Part shown: positions 27,024 through 35,534 of the stretch, in pieces
How positions within the stretch are numbered: position 1 is the stretch's first letter
How the letters are laid out: each line of letters opens with the position of its first letter
Origin: JANWKQ01 sp964624635
Lineage (GTDB): Bacteria; Bacteroidota; Bacteroidia; CAIKAF01
Assembly: GCA_964624635.1 (NCBI GenBank)
Contig: CAZUXM010000001.1
Span: 1-64,000 of the forward strand
Length of the DNA stretch: 64,000 bases
Direction of reading: 5' to 3'
Position numbers and translations under genes: made by a program
The notes under the pieces: model-generated
Told to the model about the DNA's origin: nothing
Databases searched by the model: none
Seen by the model: the letters and a program-made list of their open reading frames with translations, nothing else

Positions 27024-29213
27024 ATGAAAAAATGGTTAGCTCTGATTCTTCTTGTGTGTTGTGTTACTACAACCAGAGCAACTCATATTATTGGTGGTGA
27101 ATTATACTACGATTGTTTAGGTGCCAATACTTACAGAATTACTTTAAAAGTTTATCGTGATTGTTATTTAGGTCAGGCAGGATATGATAACCCTGCAAAT
27201 ATTACTGTATGGACAGGTGTAGGCACCTATATGCAGGTAATTGAAGTTCCTTTCCCCGGATCAACCAATGTACCTTTCATTAGTAGCAACCCATGTTTTC
27301 AAGCACCACCCAACGTATGTGTTGAGCAAGCCATTTATACAACAGTAGTTACTTTACCTGCTTCGCCCAGCGGATATATTTTTGCCTACCAACGTTGTTG
27401 CAGAAATAATACCATCGTTAACCTGGTAGATCCAGGAAACACAGGAGCTACTTACATTGAACAAGTACCGTCCAATGATTTATGTAACAGCAGTCCAAGA
27501 TTTAATAATTTCCCTCCTATTGCATTATGTATTGGAGAACCTTTATATTTTAATCATTCGGCTACAGACCCTGATGGTGATTCTTTAGTGTATCAACTAT
27601 GCTCGTCGTACGATGGCGCTTCAGGAACAGATCCTCAACCCTATATTACAAGTCCTCCTCCATTTTCTCCGATTACTTTTCAAGCACCCTATTCTTCTGC
27701 TTATCCTATTGCCAGTGTACCTCCTGCAAGTATAGATCCCATTACCGGATTATTAACGGTTAATCCAACACAATTAGGTCAGTATGTTGTGGGTGTATGT
27801 GTATCAGAATACAGAAACGGAGTATTAATTGGAACTCATACCCGAGATTTTCAATTTAATGTAACCAACTGTTTAAGTAATGTAGATTCGGAAACCGAAT
27901 TGCCGGATGCATTTGTGAGTGTTGGAGGTGTATATGAAAGTTGTGATGGTCTTACAGTACCTTTTGAAAATAACAGTATTAACGGATCATATTATTATTG
28001 GGATTTTGGTGTTCCTGCAGTTACTTCTGATACATCAGTAGCATTTGAACCTACGTATACATATCCCAATACAGGAACATATACCGTTATGCTGGTAGCC
28101 AATCCAGGATATTTTTGTGCTGATACTGATTATGTAACTATACATATAAGAGCTTTAATGGACGTTGACTTTACATCTCCACCCGGGCAATGTATTGACT
28201 TTAATAGTTATGATTTTGCCGCCAGCGGAATCATTCCGGCAGGTACTACTTTTGATTGGGATTTTGCCCCTAATGGAATTCCTATCAGTTCAACATTACA
28301 AAATCCAACTAATATATTCTTCACTCAACCCGGTATTTATCCTATCGAATTAATTGCTGATTATGATGGATGTTTAGATACCGCCATACATGATATTATT
28401 GTATACGGACACCCGACGGTAGATATCTCAGTGGATACAACGGGTTGTGTTCCTTACCCTGCACAGTTTACTGCTAACGTAGATACTGCATTTAATGATT
28501 TGGTATATCATTGGACGTTTGGTGATGGAGGTACATCAGCAGAAGAAGATCCATTGCACCTATATACTTCTGTAGATACTTTTTCAGTGAGTTTTCAATT
28601 GGTATCACTCACCGGTTGTATGGATACCATTATCATTAACAGACCTGATTGGGTAATCGTTTATCCAATTCCAAATGCAAATTTTACGGTTGAGCCTATA
28701 GAGCAATCTATTTTCTTCCCGCATTTTTATATTACCGATTTATCGTCGAATGGAGTGGTTGATTGTTATTATGATTATGACAATGGGGATATATCGGCTG
28801 ATTGTATTGATGGATGGTATACTTATTCGGATACCGGTCATTATAACCTTACCCAATATGTATTTAATATTTACAATTGCCCTGATACGATGGTGGTACC
28901 AATTATAGTTAAACCTGAGTTTGTATTTAATATACCTAATACATTTACGCCAAACTATGATGGGAAAAACGAGGGATTTAGAGGCAAGGGAATTGGTATT
29001 AAAGAATACGACTTTAGAATCTATGACCGTTGGGGTCGTACCTTATTTAAAACCAACGATCAGTTGGAAGAATGGAACGGATGTTTAAATAATCAGGGGA
29101 TTTTATTACCTGAAGATATCTATGTTTACTCTGTTGACATCGTAGATGTTTTTGATCAAAAACATCGTTTCCGAGGGAAGGTATTGCTGTTAAGGTCGAC
29201 ATTTTCGAATTAG
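27024..29213 (+). CDS. Large T9SS type B cargo with PKD domains
   Basis: 729 residues with signal peptide, then THIIGGELYYDCLGANTYRI, an N-terminal signature of many Bacteroidota type B secreted proteins, two PKD-like domains (YYYWDFGVPAVTSD and YHWTFGDGGTSAEEDP) and a C-terminal type B domain (IPNTFTPNYDGKNEGF, RIYDRWGRTLFKTND). In operon with the preceding protein (three-base spacer). Likely a surface adhesin or matrix component. It ends overlapping the convergent gene by four bases. Confidence 0.85.
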   Translation: MKKWLALILLVCCVTTTRATHIIGGELYYDCLGANTYRITLKVYRDCYLGQAGYDNPANITVWTGVGTYMQVIEVPFPGSTNVPFISSNPCFQAPPNVCVEQAIYTTVVTLPASPSGYIFAYQRCCRNNTIVNLVDPGNTGATYIEQVPSNDLCNSSPRFNNFPPIALCIGEPLYFNHSATDPDGDSLVYQLCSSYDGASGTDPQPYITSPPPFSPITFQAPYSSAYPIASVPPASIDPITGLLTVNPTQLGQYVVGVCVSEYRNGVLIGTHTRDFQFNVTNCLSNVDSETELPDAFVSVGGVYESCDGLTVPFENNSINGSYYYWDFGVPAVTSDTSVAFEPTYTYPNTGTYTVMLVANPGYFCADTDYVTIHIRALMDVDFTSPPGQCIDFNSYDFAASGIIPAGTTFDWDFAPNGIPISSTLQNPTNIFFTQPGIYPIELIADYDGCLDTAIHDIIVYGHPTVDISVDTTGCVPYPAQFTANVDTAFNDLVYHWTFGDGGTSAEEDPLHLYTSVDTFSVSFQLVSLTGCMDTIIINRPDWVIVYPIPNANFTVEPIEQSIFFPHFYITDLSSNGVVDCYYDYDNGDISADCIDGWYTYSDTGHYNLTQYVFNIYNCPDTMVVPIIVKPEFVFNIPNTFTPNYDGKNEGFRGKGIGIKEYDFRIYDRWGRTLFKTNDQLEEWNGCLNNQGILLPEDIYVYSVDIVDVFDQKHRFRGKVLLLRSTFSN

Positions 29214-29866
29214 CAACGGGCTACCTGCTCAAACAAATAATATTTTGTGTTGTTTCCACTTGTAATAAATAAGTATGAAACCCTTTTCGAACAAAATTCA
29301 GATTGAAACTCCTCTATACCAATGATACATTTTTTCTTATCTATTGAAAATACAGGAATCCCAATAGTCAGTCTAGGATAAGAATCCGAATTAGTAGTAT
29401 TCTTAATTAAACTAGACCACTTAAATTCATTTGTATATAAAAGTTCTAATTGATCTAAAATAAAATCATTGTCCTGCTGAGTGAAAACTTTCATCTCTTT
29501 TGACCTATAAGTATTTTCAGAACCAACGGTCACATTCTTTAGCATTGAAGAAGGAGAATATACAGTAAATGTGGGATAAAACAAATCATACACTGTAGCA
29601 TTTATATTGATTAGGTTTTCTTTAGTCAATAATTGATAAATCCTTTCAATATCATTGTGCTCAATTCTAGTTTTATATTTTTTCTCTAAGTTATTGTTTA
29701 CCCCTTCCCAAGTTTTTGAAAATCTAGTATCCTTTAGTACTACTTTGTTATTGGGAGTGTCTGAAATTAAAGTACTATCAATATGCTTTTGTTTATTATC
29801 ATTTCTACCAATGCAAGATAAAAGAAACACAGAGGTGGTTATTAATAAAAACAGATTTCTTGCCAT
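29210..29866 (-). CDS. Lipoprotein of unknown function
   Basis: 218 residues with a lipobox LLSCIGR (Cys18). No known domain recognised. Its stop overlaps the convergent stop of the type B protein by four bases (TTAG). Next upstream is the M13 peptidase (same strand, ending downstream at 29884); 17 nt separate the two, so cotranscription is possible. Confidence 0.65.
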   Translation of the reverse strand: MARNLFLLITTSVFLLSCIGRNDNKQKHIDSTLISDTPNNKVVLKDTRFSKTWEGVNNNLEKKYKTRIEHNDIERIYQLLTKENLININATVYDLFYPTFTVYSPSSMLKNVTVGSENTYRSKEMKVFTQQDNDFILDQLELLYTNEFKWSSLIKNTTNSDSYPRLTIGIPVFSIDKKKCIIGIEEFQSEFCSKRVSYLFITSGNNTKYYLFEQVARC

Positions 29867-29883
29867 AAATTATTGAAGAAGTC

Positions 29884-31944
29884 CTACCACATAATACACC
29901 TTTTATCCTCGGGGATAAACATTTTGTTTTTGTCGGTTACATTAAATGCTTTATAAAACTCCGGGAAGTTGGAAAGCACCATAATTACCCTGGCTTTAGG
30001 GGGTGAATGTGGATCGGTATATAAACGTTGGATCACTTCATCTTTACGATAATGGGTTCTCCAGATCTGTGCAAAGTTGATAAAGAATCGTTGGTCAGCA
30101 TTGAGTCCACCAATCATTTCATCTTTTTTATTGGCTGTGGCCTTTTTATAAGCCGTATAAGCAATGATCATTCCTCCAAGGTCAGCAATATTCTCACCAA
30201 GGGTTAACTCTCCGTTTACGTGGATAGAATCGATGGCAACAAAACCGTTGTATTGCTCCACAAATCTTTTTGAAAGGTTAACGAAGTTTTCACGGTCCTT
30301 ATCTGTCCACCAGTTGGTTAAATTACCGTTGGCATCAAACTGGCTTCCCTGGTCATCAAAACCATGGGTAAGTTCATGTCCTATTACCATACCTATACCA
30401 CCGTAGTTAACGGCATCATCTGCATTCGCATCAAAGAAAGGAGGTTGTAAAATAGCCGCCGGGAAAACAATTTCATTCAATAACGGATTATAATAAGCAT
30501 TAATAGTTTGTGGACCCATGCCCCATTCCGTACGATCAATAGGCTTTCCTAATTTGTTCAGGTTACGTTGAAAATCGAACGAAGTAGCCGCCATAACATT
30601 TAAAACAAAATGTTGTTTTTTAATTCCTATCCCTTCGTAACTTCTCCATTTATCAGGGTAACCAATTTTTACCATGATTTTTTGCAATTTTTCCTGCGCT
30701 TTTTGTTTGGTAGAATCTCCCATCCAGGTCAATCCTTTAATTCTTTCGCTTAAAGCATTGCGTAAATTCTCTACTAACTCTAATGCTTTTTTCTTTGATT
30801 TTTCGTCAAATGCTACTTTTACATATTCCTGTCCTATTGCATCACGTAATAAATCATCCGATAAATAAGTAATACGTTTCCAGCGAGGTTCTTGTGTTTC
30901 TATTCCACTGAGTTGTTTCTCGTAAAAGTCAAATGAAGCTTTTTCAAAATCAGCACTTAATTGAGAAGCAAAACTGTTGATTAAATGAAATTTTAAATAA
31001 TCTTTCCAATTAGCAATATCTGTTTTCTTTAAAAGTCCGTTCCATGTTTTTAAGTATTCGGGCATACCTACTACTAAACTATCCATAGCAGGAGCACCTA
31101 ACTCTTTAAAATAAAGATCCCAGTTAAAATTAGGTGATGCCTTTTTAAGATCAGCCATCCCCATTTTATTGTAAACTGCATATGGGTCACGTTGTTGAAC
31201 CAATGTCATATGAGATTTGGCCAACTGCATTTCAATATCAAATACGTTTGATGCTTGTTTAGTAGCTGTTGCATCATCCGATCCGCTTAAAACAAAAATT
31301 TGCTTTACATAAGCTTTATAGGCCTCTCTATCGGCTTTTGATTTATCATCATTTCTAAAATAATAATCACGGTCAGGCATTCCTAATCCTGATTGATATA
31401 AGAACCCAATATACTGGGTAGTATTTTTAAAATCCTGCTCAACAAAAAATCCAACCGGAGTTACACTTCCTGATTTTGATACTTTTCCATAGTAAGCAGA
31501 TATCCCATCTGTTGAGTTTAACCCGTCAATTTCACTCAATAATCCTTTTAAGGGCTCCAATCCGGCTTTATCAATTCCGGCAGAATCCATTCCGGAGGCA
31601 TAAAAATCACCAATGATTTGTGTATTACTACCTGCTTCAGCATTGGCTTTAGATGCTTTTTCCTGAATATCTTTGAGAATATTACTACTGGTTTCTTGTA
31701 AAATAGAAAACATTCCCCAACCATTTTTTGATGCAGGAATAGGATTTTGTTCTATCCATTTTTTATTTACATGTTCAAAAAAATCGTCTCCCGGAGCAAT
31801 GGTTGAATCCAATAAAGAAACATCAATAGCAGCTGATTTTTTATCCTTGTCATCTTTTGAATTGTTTTTCCCTTTACCACAAGAGGTAATCAATAAGGCT
31901 GATGTTACAGAAATGGCTACGGAAGCAAGTAATTTAGTTCTCAT
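29884..31944 (-). CDS. M13-family (neprilysin/PepO-like) metallopeptidase lipoprotein
   Basis: 686 residues with lipobox LLITSCGKG. GMVIGHELTHGFDDQG contains zinc ligands His523 and His527 and catalytic Glu524; LTLGENIADLGG provides the third ligand Glu584; NAYYNPLLNEIVFPAAIL upstream and the C-terminal CIMW (usual CxxW) complete the family pattern. It degrades oligopeptides, probably in the periplasm or at the outer membrane. Confidence 0.93.
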   Translation of the reverse strand: MRTKLLASVAISVTSALLITSCGKGKNNSKDDKDKKSAAIDVSLLDSTIAPGDDFFEHVNKKWIEQNPIPASKNGWGMFSILQETSSNILKDIQEKASKANAEAGSNTQIIGDFYASGMDSAGIDKAGLEPLKGLLSEIDGLNSTDGISAYYGKVSKSGSVTPVGFFVEQDFKNTTQYIGFLYQSGLGMPDRDYYFRNDDKSKADREAYKAYVKQIFVLSGSDDATATKQASNVFDIEMQLAKSHMTLVQQRDPYAVYNKMGMADLKKASPNFNWDLYFKELGAPAMDSLVVGMPEYLKTWNGLLKKTDIANWKDYLKFHLINSFASQLSADFEKASFDFYEKQLSGIETQEPRWKRITYLSDDLLRDAIGQEYVKVAFDEKSKKKALELVENLRNALSERIKGLTWMGDSTKQKAQEKLQKIMVKIGYPDKWRSYEGIGIKKQHFVLNVMAATSFDFQRNLNKLGKPIDRTEWGMGPQTINAYYNPLLNEIVFPAAILQPPFFDANADDAVNYGGIGMVIGHELTHGFDDQGSQFDANGNLTNWWTDKDRENFVNLSKRFVEQYNGFVAIDSIHVNGELTLGENIADLGGMIIAYTAYKKATANKKDEMIGGLNADQRFFINFAQIWRTHYRKDEVIQRLYTDPHSPPKARVIMVLSNFPEFYKAFNVTDKNKMFIPEDKRCIMW

Positions 31945-31999
31945 AATAATCTAAGCAAGTAACACAAATATAGAATTCCTGAGATATTGGGGTGAGCTT

Positions 32000-33223
32000 T
32001 TAATAAATATTGGCAATTTCAAGAGTTTTTAAGTCTTTCCAAAAATCCGGGTATGACTTGGATACCACGTCCGGATTATTGATACTCACTTCAATATCCA
32101 GCTGTACTATGGCAGCTAATGACATGGCCATTCTATGGTCATGATAAGTATCAAAACTCACTTGTGAAGGTAGTTCACCATAGTTTTTAATCGTAAATGA
32201 TTGGGGGGTATATTCCAATTCCACATTGATTTTACCCAATTCGGTAGCTATCGCCTCAATACGGTTTGATTCTTTTTGGGGTAACGTATCTAAACCGGTA
32301 AATGATACAATAGTTTTATTAAGAACACAAGCAACAGCTAAGGGGGGGAAAAGATCGGGCTCATTGGTAAGGTCAAATGATACTTGGTTACTTGTTGAAT
32401 CATTTTTTGTTATTCTTATCCCTTCGGTAAGGGTTTCGGTAGTAACACCCAGCATAGAAAAATATTCGGCACATTTTTTATCCCCTTGTAAACTATCTAA
32501 TGAAATATTTTTGATAATAAGGCTGGCTCCTACTTTTGCGCCTGAAATAAATGAATATATCATGGCTGCTGAACTCCAATCACCTTCAACCGTATATTCT
32601 TTTGCCAAATAATTTTGTTCTTCTATACAAATTATATTCTCGTTTCTTACATAAGAAACTCCAAAATATTTCATCAGCTTCAACGTCATTTCAATATACG
32701 GTTCCGAAACAATTTTACCATCTATGGTGAGTTCTAATCCATTTTTTATGTAAGGGGCTATCATTAGAATTGAAGAAATAAATTGGGAACTCTTACTTCC
32801 ATCAATGGTTATTTTTCCTCCTGTTAGTTCAGTACCTGTTATTTGTAGAGGAGGATAATAAGGAACACCGGTATAAGATATTTGAGCTCCTAACTGCATA
32901 AGACATTCTACCAAATCACTAATAGGTCGTTGGTTTAATCTTATTGAACGACCAATGATCGGTACTCCTGATTGTAATGCAAAAAACCCTGTTAAAAAAC
33001 GCATATTGGTACCTGCAGGACCTACATCAATAATTTCAGAATTAGAATGAATTACCTCTAATAAATTTTTTGTATCGTCGGCTTCTGACAAATGATGAAT
33101 CTCAAAATCTTCTCCCGATAATGCACGAATGATTATAGCTCTGTTGCTTATACTTTTTGAGTAGGGAACCGTGATTGCTCCTTCATAAAAACCTGTATTT
33201 TTTTTTAATGTAACAGATTTCAT
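32000..33223 (-). CDS. aroA: 3-phosphoshikimate 1-carboxyvinyltransferase (EPSP synthase)
   Basis: 407 residues. YSKSISNRAIIIRAL, AGTNMRFLTGFFALQ, the QRPISDLVECL turn, SSQFISSILM, DLTNEPDLFPPLAVAC and DHRMAMSLAAI are the family's substrate and PEP-binding motifs. It performs the sixth shikimate step, joining PEP to shikimate-3-phosphate. Its start overlaps the aroB stop by four bases (ATGA), so the two are translated from one message. Confidence 0.95.
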   Translation of the reverse strand: MKSVTLKKNTGFYEGAITVPYSKSISNRAIIIRALSGEDFEIHHLSEADDTKNLLEVIHSNSEIIDVGPAGTNMRFLTGFFALQSGVPIIGRSIRLNQRPISDLVECLMQLGAQISYTGVPYYPPLQITGTELTGGKITIDGSKSSQFISSILMIAPYIKNGLELTIDGKIVSEPYIEMTLKLMKYFGVSYVRNENIICIEEQNYLAKEYTVEGDWSSAAMIYSFISGAKVGASLIIKNISLDSLQGDKKCAEYFSMLGVTTETLTEGIRITKNDSTSNQVSFDLTNEPDLFPPLAVACVLNKTIVSFTGLDTLPQKESNRIEAIATELGKINVELEYTPQSFTIKNYGELPSQVSFDTYHDHRMAMSLAAIVQLDIEVSINNPDVVSKSYPDFWKDLKTLEIANIY

Positions 33224-34260
33224 GAATTGATATAAAAATTAAATCCCTTACGAATGATAGGTTCATCAATATATTGATCCCAATTAGCCCCGCCGATTTG
33301 AGTAATTAAGCTGAAGGATATTTTTTTACCTGTATTTTTTTTATCCTGGTACATATACCCCATATATTCTTCTATTTGAAAACGCTCCAATGGCAATTTT
33401 GTATAATGTTTCCTTAGATAACTAACCCCTTCGTTCATTTGCTCGATTGAAATAAGGTCTAGTTTATTCGAAATAAACAATTCAATGATGAGACCCGAAA
33501 CCACGGCTTCTCCATGGCCTATTGGACTTCCATTGTTTAGAAATGTGGATTCAACGGCATGCCCAATGGTATGTCCTGCATTCAATATTTTTCTGAGGCC
33601 TTTTTCATAAGGATCTTTTTCAACTACATTTTTTTTAATCGAAACGGATGTTGATATCAATGATGTGATGTTTTTCAATGGATTTTCTTTTATCGATTCC
33701 CAATAGTCAGTATCAGCTATTAAAGCATGTTTTAAAGCTTCAGCGGCACCATTCATTTTTTCATGATGGGGTAAAGTATCCAAAAATTTACTGGAAATAA
33801 ATACCTGCTCAGGCCATGAGAAAGTACCAATCATATTTTTATTTCCTAAAAAGTCAACTCCCGTTTTTCCGCCGATAGAAGCATCTAACTGAGCAAGCAA
33901 TGTAGTAGGTATAAGTACTGATCTTATTCCTCTTTTATAGATACTGGCCACAAAAGCGCCTATATCACAAATTACACCACCTCCCAATGAAATCAAAATG
34001 GATTTTTTACCTGCCTTCTGTTGTATTAATTGCTGAATTATGTTTTCAACGGTTTCTAAGGTTTTGTATTCTTCACCGGGTTTTACAACAATATACTGCG
34101 TATTATGATGAAAGATGTTCTGTATAAGAGGTAAACAAAGTCTGTTAGTATTTTCATCCATTAAAACAAATACGGGCTCCTGAGCTGTTTGCTTGGCTAT
34201 CCACTGCGCAAAGTGGCTAAAGGTATGATCTAGCTGAATATTGAGTGAAATGGTCGACAT
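33220..34260 (-). CDS. aroB: 3-dehydroquinate synthase
   Basis: 346 residues. GGGVICDIGAFVASIYKRGI, IPTTLLAQLDASIGGKTG, AEALKHALI, LNAGHTIGHAVES and GHGEAVVSGL cover the NAD and zinc sites. It makes 3-dehydroquinate from DAHP in the shikimate pathway. First gene of an aroB-aroA operon on the minus strand; other shikimate genes are elsewhere. Confidence 0.95.
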   Translation of the reverse strand: MSTISLNIQLDHTFSHFAQWIAKQTAQEPVFVLMDENTNRLCLPLIQNIFHHNTQYIVVKPGEEYKTLETVENIIQQLIQQKAGKKSILISLGGGVICDIGAFVASIYKRGIRSVLIPTTLLAQLDASIGGKTGVDFLGNKNMIGTFSWPEQVFISSKFLDTLPHHEKMNGAAEALKHALIADTDYWESIKENPLKNITSLISTSVSIKKNVVEKDPYEKGLRKILNAGHTIGHAVESTFLNNGSPIGHGEAVVSGLIIELFISNKLDLISIEQMNEGVSYLRKHYTKLPLERFQIEEYMGYMYQDKKNTGKKISFSLITQIGGANWDQYIDEPIIRKGFNFYINS

Positions 34261-34355
34261 ATGCTCTGTAGGTCAATATTAGCAGGGTTTCGTGAATAAA
34301 CAAAATAGTTGAGGTATTGGGGCGTGCTAACGACTCATTATTTGCGTAAGAGTTA

Positions 34356-34363
34356 TACATTTG
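34356..34363 (+). promoter_or_regulatory. Candidate -7 promoter element next to a start codon
   Basis: TACATTTG fits TAnnTTTG and lies only six bases before the ATG at 34370. If used, the transcript would have almost no leader. No convincing -33 TTG seen. Confidence 0.4.
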
Positions 34364-34369
34364 CAGCTC

Positions 34370-35533
34370 ATGTTAAGTTTCGATAATACGGAAGTTGCCT
34401 TTGAGAGTAAATCAAATGCTGAGCTTAAAAGGGCTCATTTTTTATTTAATAGCATTGGTAAAAGATGGTTGGTTAGTTTTGGAAAAAAGTTTACTGGATT
34501 TGCGTTTAGCATAGGATTGCCCATCAAATCAATTATAAAAGCTACCATTTTTAAGCAATTTGTGGGAGGCGAAAACATTGATGATTGCGAAAAAACAATT
34601 GACTCACTTAACAAGTTTGGAATAGGCACCATACTTGACTATTCTGTTGAAGGTAAAGAAGAGGAATCAAGCTTTGATGCTGCTGAGCAAGAACTGTTAA
34701 GGGCCATCAAAAAAGCAGGTGAAGATAATAGAGTAGCTTTTTCGGTTTTTAAAGTATCAGGGTTGGGGCGTCATTATATTTTAGATAAAAAAAGTAAAAA
34801 TGAAGCCTTTTCCGGAGATGAGAAAGAAGAGTGGGAACGTATTTATAAAAGAGTTTTTACCATATGCGAAGCTTCTTCGAAAATTAAACGACCCATATTT
34901 GTAGATGCTGAGGAAAGTTGGATACAACCTGCCATTGATGAATTAGCATTAGACATGATGCGAAAATTTAATTCGCAACAATGTATTGTATATAATACAG
35001 CTCAGCTGTATAGACATGATCGATTGGCTTATGTGAAAGAAATTTTTGAACTTTCACAAAAAGAAAATTTCATTTCAGGATTCAAATTAGTTAGAGGTGC
35101 TTACATGGAAAAAGAGAGAAAAAGGGCCGCTGAAATGAATTACGAAGATCCTATTCAACCTGATAAGGAAGCATCAGACAGAGATTTTGATGCCGCTCTA
35201 TTGTTTTGTGTGGAACGCATTGAAAAAATGGCTATTTGCCTTGGAACACATAACGAAAACAGCAGTAAAAAACTGGCTGAAGAAATGCGAAAAAGAAATA
35301 TAAAATCCAATCATTCTCATATATATTTTGCTCAGTTATTAGGAATGAGTGACCATATCAGTTATAATTTATCTAAAGAAGGTTTTAATGTGGCAAAATA
35401 TGTTCCTTATGGTCCGGTAAAAGAAGTAGTTCCTTATCTTATCCGAAGGGCTGAAGAAAATACTTCAGTAAAAGGGCAAACGGGAAGAGAGCTATCTCTC
35501 ATCAAAAAAGAATTAGCAAGAAGGAAGTTATAG
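34370..35533 (+). CDS. Proline dehydrogenase
   Basis: 387 residues from ATG 34370; a TTG nine bases upstream is less likely. Monofunctional PRODH with a TIM barrel: KLVRGAYMEKERKRA, CLGTHNENS, YFAQLLGMSD and YVPYGPVKEVVPYLIRRAEE are the FAD and substrate motifs. It oxidises proline to pyrroline-5-carboxylate at the membrane. Near-zero gap to the convergent T9SS gene. Confidence 0.92.
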   Translation: MLSFDNTEVAFESKSNAELKRAHFLFNSIGKRWLVSFGKKFTGFAFSIGLPIKSIIKATIFKQFVGGENIDDCEKTIDSLNKFGIGTILDYSVEGKEEESSFDAAEQELLRAIKKAGEDNRVAFSVFKVSGLGRHYILDKKSKNEAFSGDEKEEWERIYKRVFTICEASSKIKRPIFVDAEESWIQPAIDELALDMMRKFNSQQCIVYNTAQLYRHDRLAYVKEIFELSQKENFISGFKLVRGAYMEKERKRAAEMNYEDPIQPDKEASDRDFDAALLFCVERIEKMAICLGTHNENSSKKLAEEMRKRNIKSNHSHIYFAQLLGMSDHISYNLSKEGFNVAKYVPYGPVKEVVPYLIRRAEENTSVKGQTGRELSLIKKELARRKL

Positions 35534-35534
35534 T

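Noticed and set aside
32226..32612. 128-residue frame opposite aroA
   Set aside because: Antisense to strongly conserved EPSP synthase sequence; no family or promoter support.
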